From: an uncultured Actinomycetes bacterium
GTDB lineage: Bacteria; Actinomycetota; Acidimicrobiia; Acidimicrobiales; Acidimicrobilacustridaceae
NCBI GenBank assembly: GCA_937876315.1
Contig: CALEHQ010000041.1
Span: 203,953 to 267,952 of the forward strand
Direction: 5' to 3'
Length of the DNA: 64,000 nucleotides
The stretch's first letter is position 1. Each line of letters begins with the position of its first letter. A program made the translations under genes and the position numbers. Shown here in pieces: positions 28,506 through 36,606 of this stretch. The notes below the pieces were generated by a model. That model ran no database searches. It had not been told where the DNA came from and saw only the letters and a list, made by a program, of their open reading frames with translations.

Positions 28506-29411
28506 TCAATAGCACCAGTTCACGTTAGGGCACTTGTTAATCTTAACTTTTGTCCCCCCAGCATGCTGGGTCGCGCTCTGGATATTGCTAGGGCCGAGAT
28601 GAGTGTATACGCCGGTGTAAGATGTGTCGCTGCTGTTGCAATCCACCATGTCGGTATTCAATAAAGTTGCATTCCCTTTATCCTCTGTAAAACCCTTCTG
28701 AGTCGCGAGATTCGACACACCGCTCGTACCAAAAACGATTTTGTTGGGTTGGGATGATTTTTTCAGCACCAACGACGCGTAGTCGCATACTTGAATGCCC
28801 CAACCCTCGGCGTAGGCGGGAAGGTTAAACGTCATCGTGTCACCCTCCGTTAATGTCCACTCGCCTGTTCCGGTTACAACATAGTTAGTTGTTGCGTCGA
28901 TGAAGAGTGATGCGTGGTTGTAGGTGGCTGGTTTAAGGGTGTGTGTGTGAGTGTTTCCCGCGACGGGTGCTGGGTCATCGATTGTGTTGAGGCCGAAGAT
29001 GACTTGTCCGTTTTCGATACGTGGGTTGGTCATTTCAACCACGCTGGTAAGGGTCTGTGAACCAGTCTCCAACAGCAACGCAGCATTCGGTGGGTCAGTG
29101 TCAAACCCGTAAACTTCCCAATCCTCAGCAAACTCGAGCAGCGTCATGGAGTCTGTTTGACGATTCGGCCGGTCCGTAAAAGCCGTCACCCGCTCACTAG
29201 CGGGAAGGCTCACCGAAAACCCTGAACCATCTTCGATGACGGTCACATCAGCAGCATCCACGGCATACAACCACTGCGGAGCAGCAGCAGCACTCTCACC
29301 CGCTTCGCCAAAAGTTGCACTCCGAGTGGAATCAGACGAAGAACACGCCGAAGCCAGCAAGGCCAATGAAAGGCCGAGCGCAATAACTGAGAGGGAAAAA
29401 CAGCGACGCAT
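28506..29411 (-). CDS. Putative lipoprotein of unknown function
   Basis: A 301-residue exported protein. The signal peptide ends in lipobox LLASAC followed by SSSD, so the protein is predicted to be lipid-anchored. The mature part is rich in beta-type residues and has several Cys late in the sequence (QVCDYA, DMVDCN, NKCPNVNWCY). I recognise no domain. It is transcribed away from array copy D and uses less GC-rich codons than the housekeeping genes. It occupies one unit of the array. Confidence 0.65.
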   Translation of the reverse strand: MRRCFSLSVIALGLSLALLASACSSSDSTRSATFGEAGESAAAAPQWLYAVDAADVTVIEDGSGFSVSLPASERVTAFTDRPNRQTDSMTLLEFAEDWEVYGFDTDPPNAALLLETGSQTLTSVVEMTNPRIENGQVIFGLNTIDDPAPVAGNTHTHTLKPATYNHASLFIDATTNYVVTGTGEWTLTEGDTMTFNLPAYAEGWGIQVCDYASLVLKKSSQPNKIVFGTSGVSNLATQKGFTEDKGNATLLNTDMVDCNSSDTSYTGVYTHLGPSNIQSATQHAGGTKVKINKCPNVNWCY

Positions 29412-29460
29412 TGAAGATCTCCGATAATCATCCGATTCGAACGAAGGAAACGTACTTGAG

Positions 29461-29702
29461 GTGGCTTCAGCGCGCCCAAACGGCGCTCGAAACTTTGGTT
29501 TGATCTAACTGAACTTTCGACCGCCCGATAGACCCCGAACTACCCTTCCCCCATGGCTTCCGGGCCGTTGCGCCGAGTTTCGCGCCACGTTCCGCGCCAT
29601 CCCCGCCCTCGTGGGGATGGCGCGTAATTCAAAACCCGCAGGTCGACGGGTTTACAGAAATAGGTAGTGAAACGCGTTTCGGCCAAAAGTGAAACGCGGC
29701 TC
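29461..29702. repeat. Array repeat, copy D (most complete copy)
   Basis: Bases 29461-29612 match 32529-32680 upstream of tRNA-Arg with 11 mismatches in 152, and the last roughly 80 bases are identical. Bases 29620-29702 match copy C. It has three hairpins in a row: a perfect 12-bp stem at 29593-29604/29613-29624 with loop GCCCTCGT, a 7-bp stem at 29632-29638/29647-29653, and an 8-bp stem at 29673-29680/29691-29698. The first loop equals the first eight bases of the tRNA-Arg gene. Confidence 0.88.
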
Positions 29703-29823
29703 GATCTGACTTGGCGTGCGGCAATCGAGACCTCCTAACCCGGGCCAATGCGCCACCTAATGCTTCTCGCCTACCGTTGCGGTTGGACGGGAAGGTGGGT
29801 TGCAGCAGATGGGTGTTTTTCGA

Positions 29824-30216
29824 ATGGCGACGAAAGTGGCGCGGACATCTGCTCGCGCCGGAGGCAGCATCGCCCGTGGTCGAGTTCCATCTCTAGGAAT
29901 TCGTGTTGGAGTAGCTGGTTTCGGGGTTGGAGTTGGCACCCGAGGGATCAGCGTCCGAACGCCAGTGTTGAGCCAATCCGTTGGTCTCTCCGGCTTTACC
30001 ACGACGCTCCAAGTCCCCGGGATAGCTCGCCTGTCGGTCAATCCGGTGCGACCGTCGGCAACTGCAGCGCTCGGCCCGCTGCGCTTTCGAGCTTCCCGTC
30101 ATCCGGGGATTGGGATTAGTACCGGCCTTGTCTCGCTCGGCATCACCACCAAACCCTTGGCATGGATTGATGTCCTTGGTTTCCGAGTCGCCCGGTCTTT
30201 GTCGATGACCAGCTAG
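29824..30216 (+). CDS. Small ORF of uncertain status, glycine/valine-rich
   Basis: A 130-residue frame from the ATG at 29824. It contains strand-like repeats such as IRVGVAGFGVGVGTRGISV that faintly recall DUF4236-type proteins. The composition is basic and of low complexity, and the far end overlaps the toxin remnant in another frame, so it may be a decayed or spurious frame. No ribosome site is obvious. Confidence 0.3.
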   Translation: MATKVARTSARAGGSIARGRVPSLGIRVGVAGFGVGVGTRGISVRTPVLSQSVGLSGFTTTLQVPGIARLSVNPVRPSATAALGPLRFRASRHPGIGISTGLVSLGITTKPLAWIDVLGFRVARSLSMTS

Positions 30217-30368
30217 ACGGGTCAACGATTGCTCTGGGCCGATCCGATGCAGGCCGCTACCTTTTCGTAGCCCTGCTACGTGAAGACCATCGCGGCAACG
30301 TGTTCATCCTGACCGCGCGAACCATGGATGACAGCGAAAAACAGACGTACCGCAGGCAGGGAAGGTGA
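30171..30368 (+). pseudogene. BrnT-like toxin, N-terminally truncated remnant
   Basis: The frame opens only after a stop at 30168-30170 and lacks a credible start. It encodes the C-terminal two thirds of a BrnT-type ribonuclease toxin: FVDDQLDGSTIALG, then GRYLFVALLRE, then the family-typical FILTARTMDDSEKQTYRR before TGA. About 30 N-terminal residues, including expected catalytic positions, are missing. It is directly followed by an intact ribbon-helix-helix antitoxin gene. Confidence 0.6.
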
Positions 30369-30373
30369 CCACG

Positions 30374-30682
30374 ATGAACGAAACTCCCCAGGAACGCATA
30401 GAGCGCCTAGCCGAGTACTGGGATACCCACTCGGCACCGACTGAGGGCTATGAACAGGTCGAGCAGCCAGCGAGCGACCCGATGATCGTGTTCTCCCTGC
30501 GTCTCCCTAAAACCGTCGCGGACCAGCTGCGCGTTGCCGCGCAGTCACGCGACCTGAAAGCCACCGAACTCGCCCGCGAATGGATCACCCAACGGCTTAG
30601 CCATCCCGCCGAACACAGCCCCACCGCTGACACTGTCGCTGTCCAACTCGAACAGCTAGCCGCTCAACTGCGCGCGTCCTAA
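30374..30682 (+). CDS. Ribbon-helix-helix (CopG/BrnA-like) antitoxin
   Basis: A 102-residue protein with an RHH DNA-binding segment near residues 40-70 (VFSLRLPKTVADQLRVAA). It begins a few bases after the toxin remnant; a GTG at 30365 overlaps the toxin stop, as in intact toxin-antitoxin operons. With the toxin truncated, it is probably an orphan antitoxin or autorepressor. Confidence 0.7.
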   Translation: MNETPQERIERLAEYWDTHSAPTEGYEQVEQPASDPMIVFSLRLPKTVADQLRVAAQSRDLKATELAREWITQRLSHPAEHSPTADTVAVQLEQLAAQLRAS

Positions 30683-30930
30683 GGTTTCGAAGCGCCCCAA
30701 GTCGTTGGCCCGCTCGGGAGTGCCGGAAACGTCCATTTCAGGTCGCGACATCTTCCGCACTGAGCAAGCGCGTTGAGGCACTCCGGATGGATTCCCATGC
30801 GCCGAACTCTGGGTGTTCGTGGCGTTCACAAGCACGGGTGATCCTCGACCACATCCCGGCGCATTTATGAATTCTGCCGATGCCGATGCGCAACTCTACA
30901 AACCAACGTGCGGAAGACTACCCTCCTTGT

Positions 30931-32271
30931 ATGGTCGGATCTGCGCTCGCAAATTTGTGGCTTCGGCTGCTTACTGTGTTAGTGGTGCTGTTCCTGGTCG
31001 CCGCGTGCTCGTCGTCAGGGGAATCCTCGCCCTCTGACTCAGGTCAGACCGACATCGCCAGTGCACTGAACTCCATGCTCGAACCGAGTGGCTCAGGCGT
31101 GCTGCTTCGAGTACCTGACGGTCTTGACAGCACAGTCGTACCGGCGACCTTCACACGCAACGACATCTATCCTCCAACGCAGATGTATGTTAACCCGCCG
31201 CAATGCACTGGCACGGCGAACGAAAGCGCCACTGATGGCTATGTGAGCATGCAGGGATTTGTTATCGATTTCTGCTCAGATTCGAGTCCGCCGCCCGATG
31301 GCAATGGCCAGCTTGCCGGCGTCGACCCATTCCTCGAGGCCGCCGTCGGGGTGGTTGTCGGAACACAGCTAAAAAAGTTTGATAGCGGCATCTACTACCC
31401 GACGGATTCCAACTCGACTGACAAGAGATGCCGCTGGAACGGTTCCTCCTACGACTGCCCGGGCTCTGACGGAAAGGGTGGGGCAGGCAGTGCTGACGGC
31501 AAAGGCTGCGATGTGAACCAGGTTGACGCTCCGGGCCCTGATGGGCTGAAGTTAGTCTCCGACCCGACATGCAGGTGCGAAGCGAAACTCAGCGGGAACG
31601 GTTGGGCCGACTGGATTGATCACTGGCTCAAGTACGCCAGCAACCACCCAGGCATATTGCCGCAATACACCTACTTCACCGGTAACGACACGAACACCCC
31701 CTACAACGAGTCAGGCGGACAGGCGGGCAAGGCCCCAATGTTTGCAATGGACTGGTCTTCCTGCTGGGTATCAGACATCAACGACCTGGTCGCTCTACAA
31801 AATGCTTTTTGGCGGACGCGCGAGACCTGGTTCAACGGCCTAGTGCCACAGGCTCCGGACGGGCAGCGAGATCCGACCAATCAAGAAGGGATGAAATACT
31901 ACTGGGGTTGGAATGAAACCCCGGTATCGAAGAGCATCGACAGCAGTCCGAGCAATTGGGACAGCATCGTCGTCAAACTTCCAGCTGGCGTGAAGACGAT
32001 CAGTGAACTGTCCCCCTCAGCGAGGTCTAGACTGAGTTCCACACTCGATGGGTTCGTCAAAGACAACTCCATTCCGCTGGGTAAACCGCAGGACGCATAT
32101 GTCCTCACACTGACTGAATCGCAGAGCGACGGCAACTCAGACGTGTGGCAGAGAAAGTTCTCCTGTCAGCCCTACGACTTCAACGCCGATGGCGGAAAAT
32201 TGAAGATTAACTACCTCGCGAACTCGGATCAGGCCAGCGACGGCAAGGGTGCCTGCTGGTTGTCTAGTTGA
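30931..32271 (+). CDS. Putative lipoprotein, about 446 aa, unknown function
   Basis: The frame opens at 30880, but the ATG at 30931 starts directly before a signal peptide ending in lipobox LVAAC then SSSG. The mature part is polar, Gly/Ser/Asp-rich, with many cysteines spread along it (CTGT, DFCS, RCRW, YDCP, GCDV, CRCE), suggesting a disulfide-stabilised surface protein. A central Trp-rich part reads WADWIDHWLKY. I know no family for it. It lies between the antitoxin gene and the last array repeat. Confidence 0.65.
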   Translation: MVGSALANLWLRLLTVLVVLFLVAACSSSGESSPSDSGQTDIASALNSMLEPSGSGVLLRVPDGLDSTVVPATFTRNDIYPPTQMYVNPPQCTGTANESATDGYVSMQGFVIDFCSDSSPPPDGNGQLAGVDPFLEAAVGVVVGTQLKKFDSGIYYPTDSNSTDKRCRWNGSSYDCPGSDGKGGAGSADGKGCDVNQVDAPGPDGLKLVSDPTCRCEAKLSGNGWADWIDHWLKYASNHPGILPQYTYFTGNDTNTPYNESGGQAGKAPMFAMDWSSCWVSDINDLVALQNAFWRTRETWFNGLVPQAPDGQRDPTNQEGMKYYWGWNETPVSKSIDSSPSNWDSIVVKLPAGVKTISELSPSARSRLSSTLDGFVKDNSIPLGKPQDAYVLTLTESQSDGNSDVWQRKFSCQPYDFNADGGKLKINYLANSDQASDGKGACWLSS

Positions 32272-32283
32272 GCTGACGACTAG

Positions 32284-32499
32284 CACCGCCTTCGCGAAGA
32301 CTCCGAGTCGATGCATCACCATCTCAAATCACATCTCATCAACCGTCGTGCACGGACTGTGGGGCTGCAGCGCCAGCAACTGAACATGCACGCCTACCAG
32401 GGAATCACCGCCATCAAAGCGTTGATCGCTCACTCGATCCGCACCGGCGCTTCCCTCGATGAGTTCTTCGGGAACTGGCGCCCACCCGACAAGACCTGA
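32284..32499 (+). pseudogene. Short remnant ORF, possible end of a larger gene
   Basis: A frame open from the stop at 32281, with ATG at 32311, ends in ASLDEFFGNWRPPDKT and is followed by a terminator. The basic, helical composition (HHHLKSHLINRRART) looks like a C-terminal piece of a DNA-acting protein such as a transposase or replication protein, but I cannot name the family. It could also be a genuine 62-residue protein. Confidence 0.35.
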
Positions 32500-32504
32500 A
32501 CCAA

Positions 32505-32535
32505 AAGCCACCCGAAACTTCCGGTCGGGTGGCTT
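32505..32535 (+). terminator. Intrinsic-type hairpin after the remnant ORF
   Basis: An 11-bp perfect stem (AAGCCACCCGA / TCGGGTGGCTT) with a 9-base loop, six bases after the remnant stop codon. Its 3' arm is the beginning of repeat copy E. Confidence 0.7.
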
Positions 32536-32680
32536 CAGCGCGCCCAAACACCGCTCAAAACTTCCGTTTGATCTAACTGAACTTTCGACCGGCCTCAAAC
32601 CCCCGAACTACCCTTCCCCCATGGCTTCCGGGCCGTTGCGCCGAGTTTCGCGCCACGTTCCGCGCCATCCCCGCCCTCGT
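32529..32680. repeat. Array repeat, copy E, left half joined to tRNA-Arg
   Basis: A 152-base direct repeat of 29461-29612. It runs through the first eight bases of the tRNA-Arg gene and then the tRNA body replaces the right half of the repeat seen in copies A, C and D. It includes the CGCGCCATCCCC arm without its partner arm. Confidence 0.88.
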
Positions 32681-32747
32681 AGCTCAGGGGATAGAGCATT
32701 GGTTTCCTAAACCATGTGCGGTGGTTCGAGTCCACTCGGGGGCACCA
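32673..32747 (+). tRNA. tRNA-Arg (anticodon CCT)
   Basis: The cloverleaf folds with acceptor GCCCTCG / CGGGGGC, D-arm GCTC/GAGC, anticodon loop TTCCTAA giving CCT, and T-arm with TTCGAGT. Discriminator A and CCA are encoded. The outermost anticodon-stem pair is mismatched. It marks the right edge of the repeat array. Confidence 0.92.
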
Positions 32748-32770
32748 CAAACTGAAAGCAGTGTTGCCCG

Positions 32771-33226
32771 ATGGCCAATCTCACCGACGTCGGTGAACTC
32801 GACAACTGGCGTTGCTGGTTATGCGATGAACCCGTCGACCCCGACATGTCGGTGAACGATTCACGCGGTCCCAGCATTGATTCACTCACCACGAAGTCGA
32901 AGAGTAAGGGCAAGAGCCCCACAGACATCTTTGGAACAGAGCGCCTGGCTCATCGCGACTGCAACACAAAGAAGGGTGCTATCGCTCCAGTTGTGGAGTG
33001 GCCCGATCATCTCTTTGTCGTCGATCCTGCACCGATCATCGGAAGCGTTGAACGCCTCTCCCGCAAGGGTGGCCGCGAGGTCATTGCTCGGTGCCCTTCG
33101 GAACAAGACGCAGATGATGCTTCGCAGTGGCTGCTTGACCGCCTGAGCCGACTCGTACCCAGCGCAACATTTGAAACAGCCGTTGAATCAGGCGGAGGCC
33201 AGTACCTCCTCGTGCTTCGCGCCTGA
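32771..33226 (+). CDS. HNH-like zinc-binding protein, unknown function
   Basis: A 151-residue protein. The N-terminal half has CWLCDEPVDP near residue 15 and LAHRDCNTKKG near 60, the CxxC plus HxxCNxxKG layout of HNH nuclease-like zinc sites. The C-terminal half is a small alpha/beta region. It follows tRNA-Arg by 23 bases and ends before a shared bidirectional terminator. Nuclease activity is possible, not proven. Confidence 0.65.
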   Translation: MANLTDVGELDNWRCWLCDEPVDPDMSVNDSRGPSIDSLTTKSKSKGKSPTDIFGTERLAHRDCNTKKGAIAPVVEWPDHLFVVDPAPIIGSVERLSRKGGREVIARCPSEQDADDASQWLLDRLSRLVPSATFETAVESGGGQYLLVLRA

Positions 33227-33305
33227 CGGAAATGACACTGGGCTCCCCTCCACTTCGTCTTTTCCAACAGTCGGCTCAGCAATGCGGGCAGCTGATAGCA
33301 ACGAC

Positions 33306-33339
33306 AAGGGCGGCCATCGGTTTCCCGATGGCCGCCCTT
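33306..33339. terminator. Bidirectional hairpin terminator
   Basis: A perfect 15-bp stem (AAGGGCGGCCATCGG with its complement) and a 4-base loop, placed between the convergent HNH-like gene and solute-binding lipoprotein 2. Confidence 0.85.
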
Positions 33340-33372
33340 GATCACATTGCGGAAGCGCCAAAGCGCCGAGAA

Positions 33373-34764
33373 CTACTGACCAGCTTGTGAGATCCGGTTC
33401 GAATCGAGCTTGGCTCGGTCAACTACCGGACCAGTGAGCTTGATGAGGTATTTCGGGTCACATGCCTGCGTACCAATCATGGTCGGAAGCACCTGTTCGT
33501 ACTTCGTGCCCGTGAGTTTCACGATGAGACCACAGTCACCAGGAATGTTGGCGCCAGGATTGGTTGGCGACTGCAGACCGCCAGCGTCATAACTCGTGAC
33601 TTTTTTGAGTTCGCCAATTACACAATCGCTTGTGAGGTTCGCACCGCAGGTCTTTACACCTTGCGCCCACAGCAAGAACGCAGCAGTTGCCTGAGCACTC
33701 AAAAGCCCAGTAGTTGCGTTGTTCGCCTTCATGATTTCGAGATACTTCGCCACTGCCGGGATCTTGTCGGCCTGATCGAACGGGAAGTACGTCATACGCA
33801 CATAGACGTTGTCGCCATTGCCAGAGGTGTTCCACTTCGCAAAGTTTGAATCGTAGAAGTTCGCTTCAAGCATCCACATCGGGTTGTACCCAATCGCTTT
33901 CGCAGCGTCGAGCACGTTCTGAAAGTTTGGATTCGGTGAACCGGAGAAATACACAACCTCGGCTCCGCAGTCCTTCAATCGCTGGAGGAACGGCGTCCAG
34001 TTGGATTCACCACCGATGTTGTACACCTGATCACAAGAGAGGAATGTCCAACCTGCTTGCTTGTACGCGATCACAGCTTTCTCAGTTGAGTCCTGAGTGG
34101 CTGCGTAATTTGCATACATCGTCGCGGCCTTCTTCACTGCTTCTGGATGTTTCTCGGCGAAGATGAACGCGTTCGCTGCACCGTAGTAATCGGCCGGATT
34201 CGGCGATGGTTGCACCATCATCGGGCCGTTCGCGAATTGCGGTGACACCGTGTAGGTCGGCACTGCGGCAAGGTTGCATGCCACTCGCACCTTCTCCTGA
34301 GCGGAATCAAGCGACCAGCCTTCGCCCACGAGCATGAAGACCTGTGAACAGGCTTCCGTCATGACATTGGAAACATTCATGATCGCTGCGTCGTAGTACT
34401 TGCCAACGACCTGACGTCCGTTGATGCCGCCTTGATCGTTACACCACTTGATCATGGCCTTCATCGCGTCAGACATTTCCTTATTCAAACCAGGAGCACC
34501 GGCATAACCGGCATCGTCGCCATAACCGATGGTGATCGAAGTGTCGGTGACGCCCTGTGCTGTTGCACCTTTCGCGTCACCGCTCCCGCATGGCGAAGCC
34601 ATCGTGCCAAAGTCAGTTGCTGCCGGCGCCTTGGTTGTTGCGGTCCCACCTGATGAATCTGATCGACCGCCACCGCACGCAACGGCAAACACACTAAGAA
34701 CTGCGACAAGCGCCACCGTTAACAATGCAATACGCGGCCTACGCGAATGTTTCCCTGCACCCAT
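33373..34764 (-). CDS. LivJ-type solute-binding lipoprotein, paralogue 2
   Basis: A 463-residue lipoprotein with signal peptide ending FAVACGGG. It shares nearly all body motifs with paralogues 1 and 3, for example GVTDTSITIGYGDDAGY, KWCNDQGGINGRQ and LKDCGAEVVYFSGSP, and is closest to paralogue 1 at its C-terminus (VDRAKLD.NRIS). A GAGGGAA ribosome site precedes the ATG. It has its own terminator at 33306. It should bind a small solute for an ABC importer not encoded in this window. Confidence 0.87.
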   Translation of the reverse strand: MGAGKHSRRPRIALLTVALVAVLSVFAVACGGGRSDSSGGTATTKAPAATDFGTMASPCGSGDAKGATAQGVTDTSITIGYGDDAGYAGAPGLNKEMSDAMKAMIKWCNDQGGINGRQVVGKYYDAAIMNVSNVMTEACSQVFMLVGEGWSLDSAQEKVRVACNLAAVPTYTVSPQFANGPMMVQPSPNPADYYGAANAFIFAEKHPEAVKKAATMYANYAATQDSTEKAVIAYKQAGWTFLSCDQVYNIGGESNWTPFLQRLKDCGAEVVYFSGSPNPNFQNVLDAAKAIGYNPMWMLEANFYDSNFAKWNTSGNGDNVYVRMTYFPFDQADKIPAVAKYLEIMKANNATTGLLSAQATAAFLLWAQGVKTCGANLTSDCVIGELKKVTSYDAGGLQSPTNPGANIPGDCGLIVKLTGTKYEQVLPTMIGTQACDPKYLIKLTGPVVDRAKLDSNRISQAGQ

Positions 34765-34882
34765 GAACTTCCCTCTTGGTTTCCGAAGCCTGACAGTAGC
34801 CCTCCCGATCGTTCACAGCGCAACGACCCATGGCAGACATCGAGGCAGTGAGATCGGTGTTGCGATCGTCCGCAAAACCGAC

Positions 34883-34916
34883 AAGGACGGCCACCAGTTT
34901 CACGGTGACCGCCCTT
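34883..34916. terminator. Hairpin terminator after lipoprotein 3
   Basis: A 13-position stem with two mismatches (AAGG.CGG.CACC arm) and an 8-base loop in the gap downstream of the paralogue 3 gene. Its arms resemble those of the 33306 terminator, as expected if the terminator was duplicated with the gene. Confidence 0.7.
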
Positions 34917-34950
34917 GATCAGTTCTGCAGAAGCGCCGAAGCGCTGAGTT

Positions 34951-36369
34951 TTACTGCGCTACCAGCGAAACGCGATTGGCGTCGAGCTTGGCTGCATCAA
35001 CCACTGGGCCGGTAACGCTACCGATGAACTTCGGCGAGCATTCCATCTGTGCCTTGGTTGACGGAGCCACCTGGACGTACTCAGTTCCCTTGAGCTGGAC
35101 AAGCATGCCGCAGTCGGGAGGAAGGTTTGCGCCCGGGTCAGCGTTGGAGTGAAGTCCGCCGCCGTCCCATTCATTGATGGCCTTGAGCTTTTCCATCACG
35201 CAATCGCTGGTGAGGGTGCTTCCGCACTCCTGTGCAGCCGATGCCCAAAGGAGGAAGTTCGTGGTGGCCTGCGCACCGAGAAGACCGGTCTTACCACCCG
35301 ATGCCTTGATGAGATCAAGGTATTGCTGAACGGCGGGGTGCTCCGAAGCCTGCTCGAACGGGTAGAACGCCATGCGCACGTACACGTTGTCGGCATTTCC
35401 GGCGGTGTTCCACTTCGCGAAAGTTGTGTCGTAGAAGTTTGAATCCACGTACCACTTCGGCGTGAAGTTGATGGCCTTTGCGGCATCAAGAACGTTCTGG
35501 AAGTTCGGAGCAGGTGAACCAGAGAAGAACACAACCTCTGCGCCGCAATCCTTCAGACGCTGAACGAACGGCGTCCAGTTGGACTCGCCACCGATGTTGT
35601 AGGTCTGTTCACAGTCAAGGAAGTTCCAGCCTGCGACCGGGAACGAGGTCTTGGCCTTGTCGGTGGAGTCCTTGGTTGCTGCATAGTTGGCGGTGAAGAT
35701 TGCTGCCTTCTTCACTGCGTCGGGGAAAAGACCAGCGAGCTGGTAGGCGCCGGCAAGCGGAGTCTTGTCAATCGGGTTCGGAACTGCCTGAACCATAAGA
35801 GGACCGTTGGCGAATGCAGCGCTCACCGAGTAGGTGGGAACCGAGGCCATCTTGCAACCAAGACGGGTCTGTTCCTGCACTGAATCGAGCGAGAAGCCTT
35901 GACCAACAAGCATGAAGACCTGTGTGCAGGCTTCGGTCATGCGGTTGTTGGCTTCCATGATTGCTGCGTCGTAGTACTTGCCCGTGATCTGACGACCGTT
36001 GATGCCGCCCTGATCGTTGCACCACTTGATCATGGCCTTCATTGCGTCGGACATTTCTTTGTTCAGGCCAGGAGCAGCGGCGTATCCAGCGTCATCGCCG
36101 TAACCGATGGTGATTGACGTGTCGGTGACACCTTGCTGGGTCGCGCCCTTTGCGTCACCCGTGCCGCAAGGCGAGTCGAGAGTGCCAAAGCTTGATGAGG
36201 TCGACTTTGCTGTGGTGTTGGTGCTTCCATCCGATGAATCGGATCGGCCGCCACCGCAAGCGGCAGCAAAGATGCTGAGCACGGCGACGAGCGCCACAAC
36301 CAACACTGCGCCACGTGAGCGGCGCTTTGGTCGGCTATCCACCGACGCAGTTCCATTGCCTTTAGGCAC
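34951..36369 (-). CDS. LivJ-type solute-binding lipoprotein, paralogue 3
   Basis: The frame is open from 36504, but a GTG at 36369 preceded by AGGGG starts a normal signal peptide (basic KRRSRG, hydrophobic core, lipobox FAAAC), giving about 472 residues. It shares the family core with paralogues 1 and 2, and differs most in the middle (a PLAGAYQLAGLFPDA segment) and near the C-terminus, so it may bind a different ligand. It is tandem with paralogue 2, separated by a terminator, so each is probably a single-gene transcript. Confidence 0.87.
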   Translation of the reverse strand: MPKGNGTASVDSRPKRRSRGAVLVVALVAVLSIFAAACGGGRSDSSDGSTNTTAKSTSSSFGTLDSPCGTGDAKGATQQGVTDTSITIGYGDDAGYAAAPGLNKEMSDAMKAMIKWCNDQGGINGRQITGKYYDAAIMEANNRMTEACTQVFMLVGQGFSLDSVQEQTRLGCKMASVPTYSVSAAFANGPLMVQAVPNPIDKTPLAGAYQLAGLFPDAVKKAAIFTANYAATKDSTDKAKTSFPVAGWNFLDCEQTYNIGGESNWTPFVQRLKDCGAEVVFFSGSPAPNFQNVLDAAKAINFTPKWYVDSNFYDTTFAKWNTAGNADNVYVRMAFYPFEQASEHPAVQQYLDLIKASGGKTGLLGAQATTNFLLWASAAQECGSTLTSDCVMEKLKAINEWDGGGLHSNADPGANLPPDCGMLVQLKGTEYVQVAPSTKAQMECSPKFIGSVTGPVVDAAKLDANRVSLVAQ

Positions 36370-36606
36370 TGATTTCCCCTTATGTAGATGACTGGAATCC
36401 CGACAAACGTCGGATGGTTCACTCGGTACAGCAAGTAGAACCGGGACTACGGCGCACTCGAACGAATGCGGGTGGGTCATTAGGACCCCCCTCGGTGCCG
36501 CCACCGAAGCGACGACAGGAGACGAGGTTACTGTCCCTCTTCGGAAGTGACAAGCGTCATGCCCCGAAATCGATGGGTTTTAGCGATCCCAGCCGCCAAT
36601 CGCCGC

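Noticed and set aside
22348..32680. Integron cassette array with attC sites
   Set aside because: No tyrosine integrase and no attC-type 7-bp core pair (RYYYAAC / GTTRRRY) could be seen; unit sizes and orientations also vary.
22348..32680. CRISPR array
   Set aside because: Repeats are long, diverged, kilobases apart and separated by genes; no short regular spacers and no cas genes.
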